A stretch of 64,000 nucleotides of DNA from Drosophila miranda (taxonomy: Eukaryota > Arthropoda > Insecta > Diptera > Drosophilidae), in assembly GCF_003369915.1 (NCBI RefSeq), contig NC_046677.1, forward strand, positions 30,150,913 to 30,214,912. Direction: 5' to 3'. The position numbers and the translations under genes are program-made. Within the stretch, counting starts at the first letter, position 1. Every line of letters begins with the position of its first letter. This document shows positions 24,907 through 36,035 of the stretch, one piece after another. The notes below the pieces were generated by a model. It was not told where the DNA came from, searched no databases, and was given only the letters and a program-made list of their open reading frames with translations.

Positions 24907-27900
24907 CCTTTCTCTTCATTTCACGACTCTCTCTGAGTGCTTGAGTGTATCCCAAATCGAGTCATCACTGTCTTCCGTTAAGTGTTGATAAATATATGAT
25001 TTGGCAGCGCTAATTATGAGCAATTTCCCCAATTCGGAGAGCAAACAGCCGTGACATTGTTCCCGATTCCCCGTGCCTTTCCCAAGGACTTGAATCAATT
25101 ATCCTCAAGGACACTTAATATTTCTTTGCCGTCAGTTATTGGATTTCTTTATTTTGGCTTTCCCTTTGATGTGCTGGTGGCTCCTCCGCCCCCGCTCTAT
25201 CGTTCGACGATGTCTGCGCCCACACGCACGAGTGAACGCCGCGCTCTGGTTTGGGCAGCATGATTTTGTCATTTCGTAATTGAAAGTTTAATATTTGTGG
25301 GCCAGGGCTGATAGAGCGGGAAATTGGCCGCCAATTGTGGCGTAAACAATTTAAATGGTAAACCAAATGGCATTACGGCGAGTGCTCCGCCGTGCTCAGC
25401 GACAGTCGCCGGTAATTGCCGCACCTTTGTGGCAGACACATGTCGCAGGGAGTCTTCCCGACAAATGGTGTGTCTTTCAAGTTAATGCCTCTAATGTACT
25501 GCTCGGAGAAAACCGAAAAAACGAGCAACAGTTTTGCCCAAGTCATGTGGGCACGCCACCACACGCCCCCGCCCATAGTGCATATGCGGCAGTGGGTTTT
25601 TTATAGATTAAGAGCCCGGCCATGATGGTCATAACAAGGAGGCCAGTAAACGGGGGCTCCTGGCCGTTGCCAGGGCGGAAATCTGGACTCCTGGACTCAG
25701 TGTTTAAATGTTTCGAATTGCCGACAAGGGATTTGGCATCATGGCATTCACGCCCAGATAAGCGCCTGTAGTGGGTCTTATCCTTAAGGATGCTCGCATT
25801 TCCAGGCCTGCTGTGTGTCCGTGTGTCCGTGTGTCCCTGGCTGCTGTGTGTGTGTGTGTGCGCCGAGATTTATTACGAGCCATTTTTCTTACGCAGGTCC
25901 CACAATTAAAGCTGCTTTTACCAGCCTCCCCCCCACACTGGTTTTTTCTCCCTTTCACTCGAATAGTTAGTGAAATACTTTTCGAGGACTGGAGCCTGGG
26001 ACTGGGACTGGGGCTATGCAAATTATTTGCCTTTAATGTGTGCCGAGAAGTTGGCCAAACTTGCTCTCAATTTAGTCATTAAGCTTTAGGCCAAACTTTT
26101 GCTTTTTCGCCCCCTTTTCCCGTATTTGTGTTTCGGGCGGGAAAAACAATTTTTTACTCCAAGTCTGCCTTTTGTGCCGTTAATGCAAGCAGTCAACTCA
26201 AAATATAATTAAGTCAAGCCTGGGATGACAAGGCAAACACATGGCCGAAAGGAAATGCCTCAAAGTGCAGGAAAGAATGCGCAAAGGAAAATACGAGAAG
26301 GAAAAGCACAAAGCAACGGGCGTCACATGAGTGCGGCGCAGGCGGATCGACTGAGGGATACCGAGGGAGGCAGCAGGAGCCTGCCCCATCTGCCCCTTCT
26401 CGGGGCCCAAGAAGTGCGAAGAACAAACGCTGCCAAGGGCTGCCCGGCTGCAAAAGTTTTCAGTTTCAGTTTAGTGGAGTGCGCGCCATGAGAGACATAA
26501 TTATGCGATTTAACACTTTAGTGCCGGCAAAGTGGAACGACCGAGAGAGAGCCGACAGCCCCTGGCATCGTTCTCATCATCCGCATCCGCATCCGCATCC
26601 CTGGCTCGTCGGAACAAAGAGAGTGAGAGCCTGCCAACAAGAAAAGGAAATTTGTGCTAAAAGTGCACTTCCAGTCAAAGGAAGGCAAAGGATAACCACA
26701 ACACAATTTAATGAAGCTGCAGATACAGGAGGACGGAGGGATCTTCTAATTTGCGTGGGCATCGGCGGGGGGGAGGACGACTGCCCGCCTCATTTAGCGG
26801 GGAATCAAATCGCTTCATTTCTAAGTGGATAAACACACAAATGATGGCAAATAGCCATGAATGCATCTAGCCGGACCCGGGCAGGGCAAACGCTAAACGA
26901 ATGAACGAAATTGAATGAAAATTATGCTGCCACTCGACGGGCCGGGCCGGGCCGGGCCTCGTCCTGCTCCCGGGCTGACCCCGCCCCGGCCCGTCCGTAC
27001 CTTCTGCTAGATGAAATATAATTTTTGTAAAATAACTTGGCCCTTTTTTTCAGATCAGTGAGCGGCCAAAAGCAAATAGCCAGCGCCCAAGCTCCAGCTC
27101 CAGCCCCGGCCCCCAGCCCCAGCCTCACCCTCGGACCAAGAATATTTTTTGCTAAACAAAATTGAATTGTGTTCTGACTGGCGCTCGGCCCCAGGGCCCC
27201 CGTTTTGTTTATTCTGCTTTTTATTTTTTTGGCAGCCAAATGTCGGTGGCATTTCAATGGGAATTCTTAAAGAGATGCCGCAACCTTTAAAGGCAGCAGT
27301 ATAATTATTGATTCGGTTTAAAGTGCGCTTCCTGGAAGCAGAAAAACTACAAATTCAATTTTAAATATTTCTCCAAACAATACAATAAAATTGTAATTCG
27401 ATATAAACAAAGTTTTATGCCAGCCACGGGGGGTCCAGGAAGAACCACCGCAGGGCCTCGTAAAAATGAACATTTGAAGAGCCGAAAGACGTCGGAATGT
27501 GCACGCATAAAACTGCCACCAATTGATTGAGATGTAATCAAACGGGCGACCCGCAAGAGTCCCCCAAAAGTTCTGCCCAACGGCGACAAATGTGTAAAGG
27601 CATAAAAATCATGGGCCCCCAAGGCCTGACGGGTTTCCTTCCGCAAAAATCAAATTACGCATACGCAGTGCAGACCCAAAGGAGGGAGGACCGGCGGGGG
27701 GGCAGCATATGGGCCAACTTACTAATGCCAGCGGAGGTTAAATGTGTTTATGTGAGGCACACACATCAACGCAGACATAAATTACAGGGTCATATGTGCG
27801 CAGGACCAGTTCGGAGGCAGCGGCAGGGGCACCCTGTACTTCTGGCCTTCATATTTTATTGGCCGCAAGTCGGTGAGTCGCTAAGTTTGTGCTCTAAACA

Positions 27901-29630
27901 ATTTATTAATCAAACGCAAGTCTTTGCTCAAAAAAGAGTCACCGAAACCGAACAAGTCCTGCCATCTCCGGCCTGTATATATGTATAATTTATGTGCCAT
28001 GGATGTGTGACAAATTGTTTGCCCGAGGCCAAGCCTTGCCTCTTGTTGTTTGCCACAAGCCAGGGACAGGGGGCGGCTCAGCATCTCGTCCCCTCCCCCG
28101 CAGGAAAAGTGTTACAAATTTATGACATTTTCTTTTAGCATTCGTCGACCCTTTAAAGCATCGCCAGCCAATGGCCAAAAGCCGAGGAGCAGCTTCAAAA
28201 AAGGTCAACAGAATGCTCGAGGTTAGACGTTGGCCAACAGCAAAAGGAAGTAGTAAAAATGTTTTCTTCTTTCTTGTTCTTTACTTTTACGGTTTTGGGT
28301 TGGACATTCACAAAAAACACACAAAAAAAACAGACACAGAAAAACTGTAATGGGTAGAAGCTGCAAAGCAACAAAACCAAGGCACTAATGTCGCTCATCT
28401 TTTATTAATATTTCTTTGAGATTTTTATGCTGCCGTCTCCTTGCCGCAGGGCGCGTATAATCTATGGGATGAGCTTTAGTTTTCGGCCCTGGCCGACAGT
28501 TGAATGACCTTTTAGAGGTTCTGTAGAGGTAATCCCTTGCCACTCCTGAAGAATAATCATTCACGAGTTCTGGCAATATAAATATTCAACCAATCCTTTG
28601 ATAAAATGTTTTTCTGTTAATAAATTCGCATAAATTCCGGGAATTCTCTGAAAATCAATAGACCCTGCCTTTGCTCTTCTACTTTGCCCCACATAAAGCA
28701 TTCGCTGGGCATCAGAATATGAACCCTCGGGCACTTGATTTGTTACATAAGGCCTCGTGTTGCTTACTTTCACTGTCATACTTTCTTTTGTGCTGAAATT
28801 TCCCCACAAGACCCTGCGACCCCCCGAGTCATGTCTGCCACGTCCTACTTCCTTCCCGCAGCATCCGCCCGGCTTCCTCCCGGCTTCCTCTCGGCAAAAG
28901 TGATTTAGCGGAAATTGTTTTTTAATGTGGCAGACATTCTTAAACTATTTAACCTGGAGAGTGGCCCAGTCACGCTCGGCCGGCAAAAAGGCAGCAGGAA
29001 TGTCAACCATTTATCAATGGATAATCAATAGACCTTGGGACCTTTTTTTCCCCCTCTTTCCCCCTTTGCGTGTGTGTTGAGGAGGCATTTTATAGTTTGG
29101 GGGGGCAAAAAGCTGGGGGCATAGCCAAAACAACTGCGTGGCATGCGATAAAGTCGCTCAGGTGGGGCAAGCCCCTTCGCCTGGGCTAATAGAGAGCCCC
29201 AAAGAGTACATCCACACACGGCCGGCATTAAACTAAACATCCGCTGCAGCATTTTGACATTGCGGATTACAATAAAAGCGTTTTTATTCGTTTGCATGAC
29301 TTTGCACGGCACACAGATCCAGCCCTAGCCGGCAGATAGGATAGGACGGGGTGTCGGGGACGGGGACGGTCACGAGGGGGGAGTGTGTGTGCCCTCTGGC
29401 CTTCATTAGTCGCTCGCTGGCACGCTGTCGTCACATGTCAACCTGCAGTTTAGCCTCTATATTGATTATCCCATTTAGCAGCCTGGCAGTGGCTCTGCGA
29501 GACTCTATTTGCACACCTGCAGGCGGGTATTTGGATTTGGCTGGGGTCTATGCCAGGGAGAGATGAAAAGCAGTCAGGACTTTCTAGCCAGAGCAGCTGT
29601 TCGCAGCAGAGCGCGGCCTGAATAGCACTT
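24907..29630. other. gene-poor tract
   Basis: No supportable gene. It contains short simple repeats (GT near 25850; GCATCC near 26582; GGGCC near 26940) and AT-rich conserved-looking blocks. Open frames are short and unrecognised. Confidence 0.5.
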
Positions 29631-29769
29631 ATTCTATTTTATACCCAAAAAGTGACACCTTTAATTCATTTTAAGTATCACCAATCACCGATATTATTCA
29701 GTCGGCAAATTCGGGGAGTAAAGCACTCTCCATTCTGCAGTCAAAAGTCTCTTGTGTGGTGGGATATAG

Positions 29770-29852
29770 GCCGTATTGGCTGATATAGGTTATAGGTCCT
29801 CTATCAGTCAGTACGGCAGCCCCATTGTAACCCAAATATCAGCCAATACGGC
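29770..29852. repeat. perfect 17-bp inverted repeat
   Basis: GCCGTATTGGCTGATAT at 29770-29786 is exactly repeated in inverted orientation at 29836-29852. The loop is 49 bp and contains a third, imperfect copy near 29801-29817. It directly precedes dispersed-element copy B. Confidence 0.85.
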
Positions 29853-29985
29853 TTCCCAAGAGTCCATGAATGTACGGCCACTCTAGAAGAATACCGATTG
29901 TACGGCCACTCTAAAAAAATACGGAATATACGTGCACGGGGAAAGAAAAACATATAAAAACATCTAAGCAGTCACTTTATCCCAC
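29836..29985 (+). repeat. dispersed element, copy B
   Basis: This is the diverged homolog, on the opposite strand, of 15340-15525. It contains two internal copies of TGTACGGCCACTCTA (29871-29885 and 29899-29913), followed by an A run, AACATATAAA and ACATCT. The doubled motif is vaguely like the Drosophila core-promoter Motif 1 (GGTCACACT) but does not match it. It may be a promoter or a mobile-element fragment. Confidence 0.55.
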
Positions 29986-30312
29986 TCTCACATTTATTTC
30001 TTTCGTTTTAATTTGGAATTTAAGGGCCGAACTGGGGTGCTAAACAGCGGCCAATAATTCAGAAATAAAACCAAAAATATCAGATAAATAAATAGAAAAA
30101 AGACTGAATGTTAAGACCAATGTTTTCTTCAGTGTCTAAGCGGAAAAAAAACCCCACAGTTTTAAGATAAAACTCTCCAAATTTGAAGAATTCGTTTGTA
30201 AAAATTTCTATTAAAATTAAGACCTTAAAAGAAAGGCCTAGACTTTTGTGAGTTGATTATAAAATTCGCACTAAATTATACACCTAAAAAAAGGCTTATA
30301 GATGAACCAACA

Positions 30313-30702
30313 ATGAGGTCAATTGAGGCACAATATTGTACGCTATTATTATCGCTACAACCACGGAAAGCATGGCAATTTGAGTGCAAACATAAGTGTT
30401 ATTCTGGGACTTCATTTGATAAGCCTTTCTCCACCTTTGGAGCCTTTGTTGTGGCACTTTTTAAAGGGTTTAAAGATCTTCGCTCACTCCCGAGCCCGAG
30501 ACATAAATTGTCTACTTTATGTAATTTTTTCGCTTCAGATCTAGAGATCGGGCTTTGTTTTGTGAGTTCATGTTCGAGCACCGACATAAAAGAGTATCCA
30601 ATCCTTCGGCTGACGAAACAAGGACACTGCCTTGCTATTTTTAGTACAGCCTTGAATTATGCGCTTACGGGGACCAAATTTATTCAATCGCCGAACGAGT
30701 AA
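30313..30702 (+). CDS. weak candidate ORF, 129 residues
   Basis: This is an open frame in AT-rich DNA from an ATG at 30313, and the frame is open further back to 30253. It lies about 330 bp downstream of the copy B element on the same strand. The product has several Cys and hydrophobic patches but no domain I know. Base composition is not clearly coding. It could be a young gene or a chance ORF. Confidence 0.15.
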   Translation: MRSIEAQYCTLLLSLQPRKAWQFECKHKCYSGTSFDKPFSTFGAFVVALFKGFKDLRSLPSPRHKLSTLCNFFASDLEIGLCFVSSCSSTDIKEYPILRLTKQGHCLAIFSTALNYALTGTKFIQSPNE

Positions 30703-33700
30703 ACCGAATTGCATACAATTTAAGAGCAGTTTCCGAGAATATTGCCAAAGCTGTGTTTTGTGTCCGTTTGCAGGGGGTTCTTGGGGGGATTTGCAGCTTG
30801 GGCCGAGCGGCAGAGGCAATTTAATTTTAAATTTAATTTGCCTGAGTGAAGATTATTAATTTGTGCACATGGCAGGCTGCTGTAAAGTCTTGTGCCTTTT
30901 GCAGAGTCATAAACTTGGGCAAATAACTCGGTAATCATCGTGGAGAGCGAAGCAGCACTTTCCAGGGCATTATAATTACGTAAAGATGGGGCTCGCCTCT
31001 CCCGGAGAGCGGCGTGTGCTCTTTGCACGGAAATAAAAAAATAATAAAAAAAACCAGAGGCGCAGACAGCATACCTTTTTCCTTTTCCCGGCCTGTTTAT
31101 GACAGCTCTCACTCGTCGGCACACACTCACCGCTCACCAAATATTACGTATACGTAACCGCAGTGGTGGCCTGGAACACTGGCAAGTTTTACGATTTTCA
31201 AATGATGTACGTACAAATTCATAGAATTTTATATTTAACAGCGCCCAAAAGCGAGCACCGCACGCTTTACGGCGGCGTAGTGTGTGTTTGTAGTTGTTTA
31301 GTGTGGGTTTATAGTGCTGTGCCGCACTGTACTGGCTCTGGGTGTGTGTGCTATGTGTGGGAGAGTGTAATTTTTCATTATTTGCCCCGCAGTTTCGCAT
31401 TAATCAAACATTTCGGAGTCGAGCTGGAAAACTTTGCAGACAAACACAGATGAAGAATTGCTGCCGCCGGGATATTGCCAATTAAAAACTGTTTCACAGC
31501 AGAAGTCATTGGCATTTATTAGAGGAATATCTGAGGAATATCTGAGGAATATCGGAGGCACGACAAGCTCATTATAAGCGATGGCCCCACGAGGAAACTT
31601 TTTTAATTTAGTTGGCCCAAGAAAATAATACCCAAAAAGAAAGGAAAACCCATCATCATCATTGACATAGGGTTCATCAGGTTTTTGCCCAGCTGGAGCC
31701 GTGTGGGGAAAACTTTTTCCAGCCCACTTTTCCGCCCCGTCACTCGCCCACTAAATGGAAATTTTTCTGTTGTTTTCTGTTTATTTCCGAAAAGTAATCT
31801 CGTGATTTGCCTTTTTGCAGCCTCCGAATTAATCAGGCATAAAATGTGGAGAGAGGGAGTACCAGAAATGGATTTTAGATTTTAGAGAAATGAATGCCAG
31901 AGCAGCCGGCATTTATGGAATTTTATGTTCCATTTTACGGGCGGCCATCAAAAAGTGTGTTCCATTTCATAAATTGGACGGCCAGTGGGGGCGGGAGCAG
32001 TGCGGGGGCGGCACTAATTGCCACTTTGGATTGAATAAACAAGGAATTCCATTCGATGGCTAATTAAAAGAATTTCCAAGAGCGACAGTGCGTCAAATAT
32101 CTGCCAGATTTGGACATTCATCGCTAGGCAGGACTTGTAGACTCCGAATTCCTTTCCAAGACTCACCTTTCCTCTGGTTACTCGCTCCTGAAACGAAACA
32201 GAAAGTATTGCCTTCGTTAATTAATGTTGGGATTATTTCAATTAGTCAGAGAGCACTCCGCTTTATCCACGAGTATTCACATTAATTCACATACGAGTGG
32301 GTATTCACATTAGTTTGTGGCCAGAGCACAGCACTTGCCGCTGCTCGAGTGCCGTTTGAGAGGATCTCGGGAATTAATATGCAAAAGCAAAGGCCACGCG
32401 CGCCCCGGGAGGGGCCTCGCCTTGACTGCACCTCCAATTCAATGACAAATGTTAACCTTTTCAGCCACTCACTGGCTTTCGCTTTCTCTCAGCATAAATA
32501 TAACCTTTTGTAAGCATTGCCAGCAGGCAATTGACATTGGGCAGGAGAATGTGAAAGAAAAGTGTGTTACAGCGGGGGAGGGCGATGCGGAATGGGGAGT
32601 GCACATGTTTGCTCAAGTGGGGGTGGGGCTTCAGTGAAGAGACGCGTAAACTGTGGCTTAAACCATAATCAAAGCTGCCTGATAGATAGATACAACATCG
32701 AGGATAAACCCAGACCCACCAGCGACTGGGAGTCTGTACATAAATGCATTTCGCCAGCCATTCATCATGGACAATGGCAGAATTAGCCCAGCCACCGACT
32801 GGCAGCCCCAGACCGACTGTCTGCTTGTGGGCGTGGCACTAAAACCGAAACTAAAACACCGTCCAAATGACAAGAGCCGGGAGCGCGACATTGACGCGTC
32901 GAGAGGGAGCCCTGGGGGGCGGGAGAGATTTATGGGGACGGGCGAGGTCAGGGGGCGTCTGACAAAATGCAATTGGATTTTAATGCAACTGCAAAGAGCA
33001 GCGCAATATTCCATTAAAATTGTATTAAGCAGCAAATGCCGGCGTTACACAAACTCTCATTAAAAGGGGGGCCGGGAGGGGGACGGGGACGGGGACCGGG
33101 AGGGGCTTTAGTGTAATTTTGATGGGGCTTTGGCAGCGTCTGGGGAATTCAATTATGCCGCAACAAGCAGCCGGAATTCCGGGGCCCCAGCAGCTTCTGA
33201 GAATCAAGCGAAGGAGAGCCCAAGCCGAGCCGAGCCGAGAGTTAATCAGTTTGACTAACTTTATTTGTGGAGCGCACAGAGGAAACTTTTGTAGGGCCCA
33301 GAGAGCGGGTTGGCAGGCAATTACACGCAGTGCAATCCTTTAGAGAACTTGCTGCAGATCCACGTGCCACGCGTGTGTTTACATCCACTCGAAGAGCAGC
33401 TCGTGTTGCGCCTAAAAGTTCTCTAGATAAATGTTGCACTTGCAGAGCCGCAGGCGGAGATTTATGGCCAGCCAAGGGCCTGCCTCCCGGGGGGGCAAGG
33501 CCGGAGAACACATTAACCTATTTTTCGATTCGGATTCGGATTTATGGCCTGTTGCACACGTTTCGACATTAATTAGAGTGCAGCCCGGGCCGAAATAGAC
33601 ACCTGTTAAATATTTAATGTGCTCGCTTGCGATTCCAGTGGGGATTTAAATATTCCGAACAGTCGCTTTTAATCCGTCTGTCGCTCTGCAAATTCCGCAT

Positions 33701-34620
33701 CAATATTGCAGAAAGGTCTGCAGTTTTGATGAGCTGCTGTGGCCTTTGGCCAGCGATTGTTGGGCTGACCTTTGGGGGTCTCCGCCTGCCGTCACTCAAC
33801 CCTGCTCGACCCCAAAGCCACAGCGCATAAATCAGAGCTCGCTGAAAAAGTCTTGGCAATTACAAAACAATTAAATTGTCTCTTTAACAAGGGCAGAGGA
33901 GCAGAGCAGAGCAGAGCCAAGCAAAGCCAGTCAATGTCCAAATCAAGGGAGGTGGAAGAGGAGCCCGGCAACAAAAGCCATCCCCGTCTATTGGCCCTCA
34001 GATCCGTGCCCTGGCAACATCCTGCGACTTGTGCGCTGCTCCTCATCCTCCTCCTCCGGCTTGCTGCTGCCCAGTCAACACGTTTCCGCTCTAATGTTCT
34101 CGGCCCCGAAGGAGGAAATGGAAAAAGTGCACAACTCGAACATAATACAAACTTCATTGGACACCAGGGCCACTTCCGCCAAGGCCAAATCGAACCGGCA
34201 GCCGGCAACGTCTGTTTCCATTATTTATTTGCAGCAAATTAAGCCCCCGGCCAGAAGGGAGAGCGCAAAAAACAATACTCCCCCGGGGAAAGGCGGGCGA
34301 TGGGCAAGTCAAGTGTCAGCATAAATGAAATTTCCCACCGCAAACTTCCGGCCAAAGAAAAGGGCCAGTGCTGGCCCACTTTGCAGGCTGCTGGTCTCTG
34401 GCTCTCGCTGGCGCCATTAACCTGCAACGAAATGCGGATACGAATGAGGGGGCACGAGTAAGTATCTGTGGAACATGTACACCCCTATGGGAATCGCTTC
34501 CACTGCACATCTGTGCACCTTTGTACTGCTCACAATTCAATTGCAACGTCATTTCCGGTTTCGACTGACACCCTCAGCGGGCCATTGAATTGATAGCATA
34601 GAGAGGGGGGTGGGGCTGGA
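30703..34620. other. gene-poor tract
   Basis: No supportable gene. It includes an 11-bp tandem repeat GAGGAATATCT (about three copies, 31522-31554) and GC-rich low-complexity stretches near 33070. Short open frames are not recognised. Confidence 0.5.
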
Positions 34621-34930
34621 TTTAGTTGAAGGAAGTCAAACTTTAGACCTTTAAAAATCACAGGAGCTTACTCCAAATGGAAGCAACCCTATCTGTAACC
34701 CTATCACCTCCATTTTACTAAAACTTTGAACCCCATTTCATTGACAGAAACATCACATTTTGTATTTGATTCAAATAAATTCAAGAGTAAGTATTGAAGA
34801 CCCAAAAAAATCACACAATTCGAGTGTTGAAAGGTTTCTTGCAGTTCACTTCAGCACCGAAGTGTTTCCACAATAAGTAAGTACCCATTAGATCTCGCCT
34901 ACCTATCTATAGTGTAGCCCCTCTGTAGCC

Positions 34931-35494
34931 ATGACCAAACTATCACCCATTCTGTTCGCCTGCTACCTGCACCTAACGGCGGACTACTCGCCCGTTAAGG
35001 TCTACGAGGACCGGGCCTACTGGGGCAGCCTCGTCTTCTTTCTGGCCATGATGGACCTGCTGTACGGCAACGAGATACTGCCCAAGAAGTGGTTCCGCAA
35101 GGCCAAGCTGTTCAGGACTATGCTGGAGACCATCTGCGTCTACCTCATCGCCGAGATACCCGTGGCGCTCTTCTGGATCAAGTTCGAGAACACCGTCGAC
35201 ATCTTCCTGCGCCTCGTCGCTGGGATAGACGGCAATCGTTACGTGGAACTGGAGGCCATCACCGTGGGCCTGGGGCTGTTCTACTGGACGAAGATCGTCG
35301 CCCAGGCCACCCACGAGGAGTACAGGCTGCACAAGGCCCTCTTCCGCACTTGTGGCATGTTGCTGGAGTCGTTCAAGGAGCTGCTCGCCAGTTTCGAGAA
35401 ACCCAAAGTTCGGACAACTAAAATTAAGGCGATTTTGAAGAGTTCCAAGAATAAATGCCAATGCCAGTGCCAATGCGCGGGACAGGAGCACTAG
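34931..35494 (+). CDS. unrecognised 187-residue multi-pass hydrophobic protein
   Basis: This is an intronless gene with strongly coding codon usage (C or G in most third positions), unlike the AT-rich DNA around it. The first ATG has a fair context (TAGCCATGACC), and an in-frame TAG lies seven codons upstream, so the start is fixed. The protein has hydrophobic segments at about residues 30-46, 67-84 and 106-122, which could be membrane helices. A basic stretch follows, and the C-terminus reads CQCQCQC (residues 176-182) before AGQEH. I know no family for it. The compact intronless form and the Cys tail resemble testis genes, but that is inference. The antisense ORF across the same stretch is a mirror of the codon bias. 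Confidence 0.75.
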   Translation: MTKLSPILFACYLHLTADYSPVKVYEDRAYWGSLVFFLAMMDLLYGNEILPKKWFRKAKLFRTMLETICVYLIAEIPVALFWIKFENTVDIFLRLVAGIDGNRYVELEAITVGLGLFYWTKIVAQATHEEYRLHKALFRTCGMLLESFKELLASFEKPKVRTTKIKAILKSSKNKCQCQCQCAGQEH

Positions 35495-35795
35495 CCTGGA
35501 AATGCTCGGTTTGCCAGCCTCTCTTGGCTTTAAAGAAAACTCTAGTATTTTATTTGATCACAGTTTTCGACCAGTGGGGCTATTCGAACCCCCATTAGGA
35601 TTCTTGGGTGGACGGTCGAGCTCTAGCTTCCACTTGGACCGATCTTAGGGACTGTGAGGGAGCTTTGAAGCCATGAAGCTTCGGTGCATACAGTTTTTGA
35701 TGATATGTAGGTCTACAGAACCACAGATATCCCATGGATCATTAACCGCATCAAGCATTTGATCATTCTCATGCATAGGAGACCTCTTTGAGGTC

Positions 35796-36035
35796 TTAGG
35801 CAGTCGTGTTCCCGGCCTTCTTGGGCTGTACGACCTGTACAGGCACCACTTGGGAATCAGCTGGCAATTGATCCTCCTTTTCACAGACACAGCCTCCTTC
35901 TCCACCACGAGGGACACTATTCCCTGTGTGACCCCGTCAAGCCTTCCCCAGGGTATCCAGGCTGTCCAGGGTAGCCGTTTACCTGATTGTTTTCGCATTC
36001 GTTCCGTCCCTTTGCGGTGTCCTTAAGTTAATCAC
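35796..36035 (-). pseudogene. frameshifted Gly/Pro-rich remnant
   Basis: On the minus strand two adjacent frames together read like one small protein. The first carries NGYPGQPGYPGEGLTG. After one base too many in a four-G run (CCCC at 35932-35935, plus strand) the second continues with GGEGGCVCEKEDQLPADSQ and ends PVQVVQPKKAGNTTA before a TAA at 35798-35796. Upstream the first frame is open to a TAA but has no ATG; a weak AG acceptor precedes DTAKGRNECEN. So this is either a decayed gene or last exon, or a real gene with a homopolymer sequencing error. A third frame (35998-35645) is open from an ATG for 117 codons and is the competing reading. It converges on the gene at 34931-35494. Confidence 0.45.

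Noticed and set aside
34973..35491. 172-codon antisense ORF opposite the gene at 34931
   Set aside because: It mirrors the C/G third-position bias of the sense gene; the sense frame has the fixed start and the sensible hydrophobic pattern.
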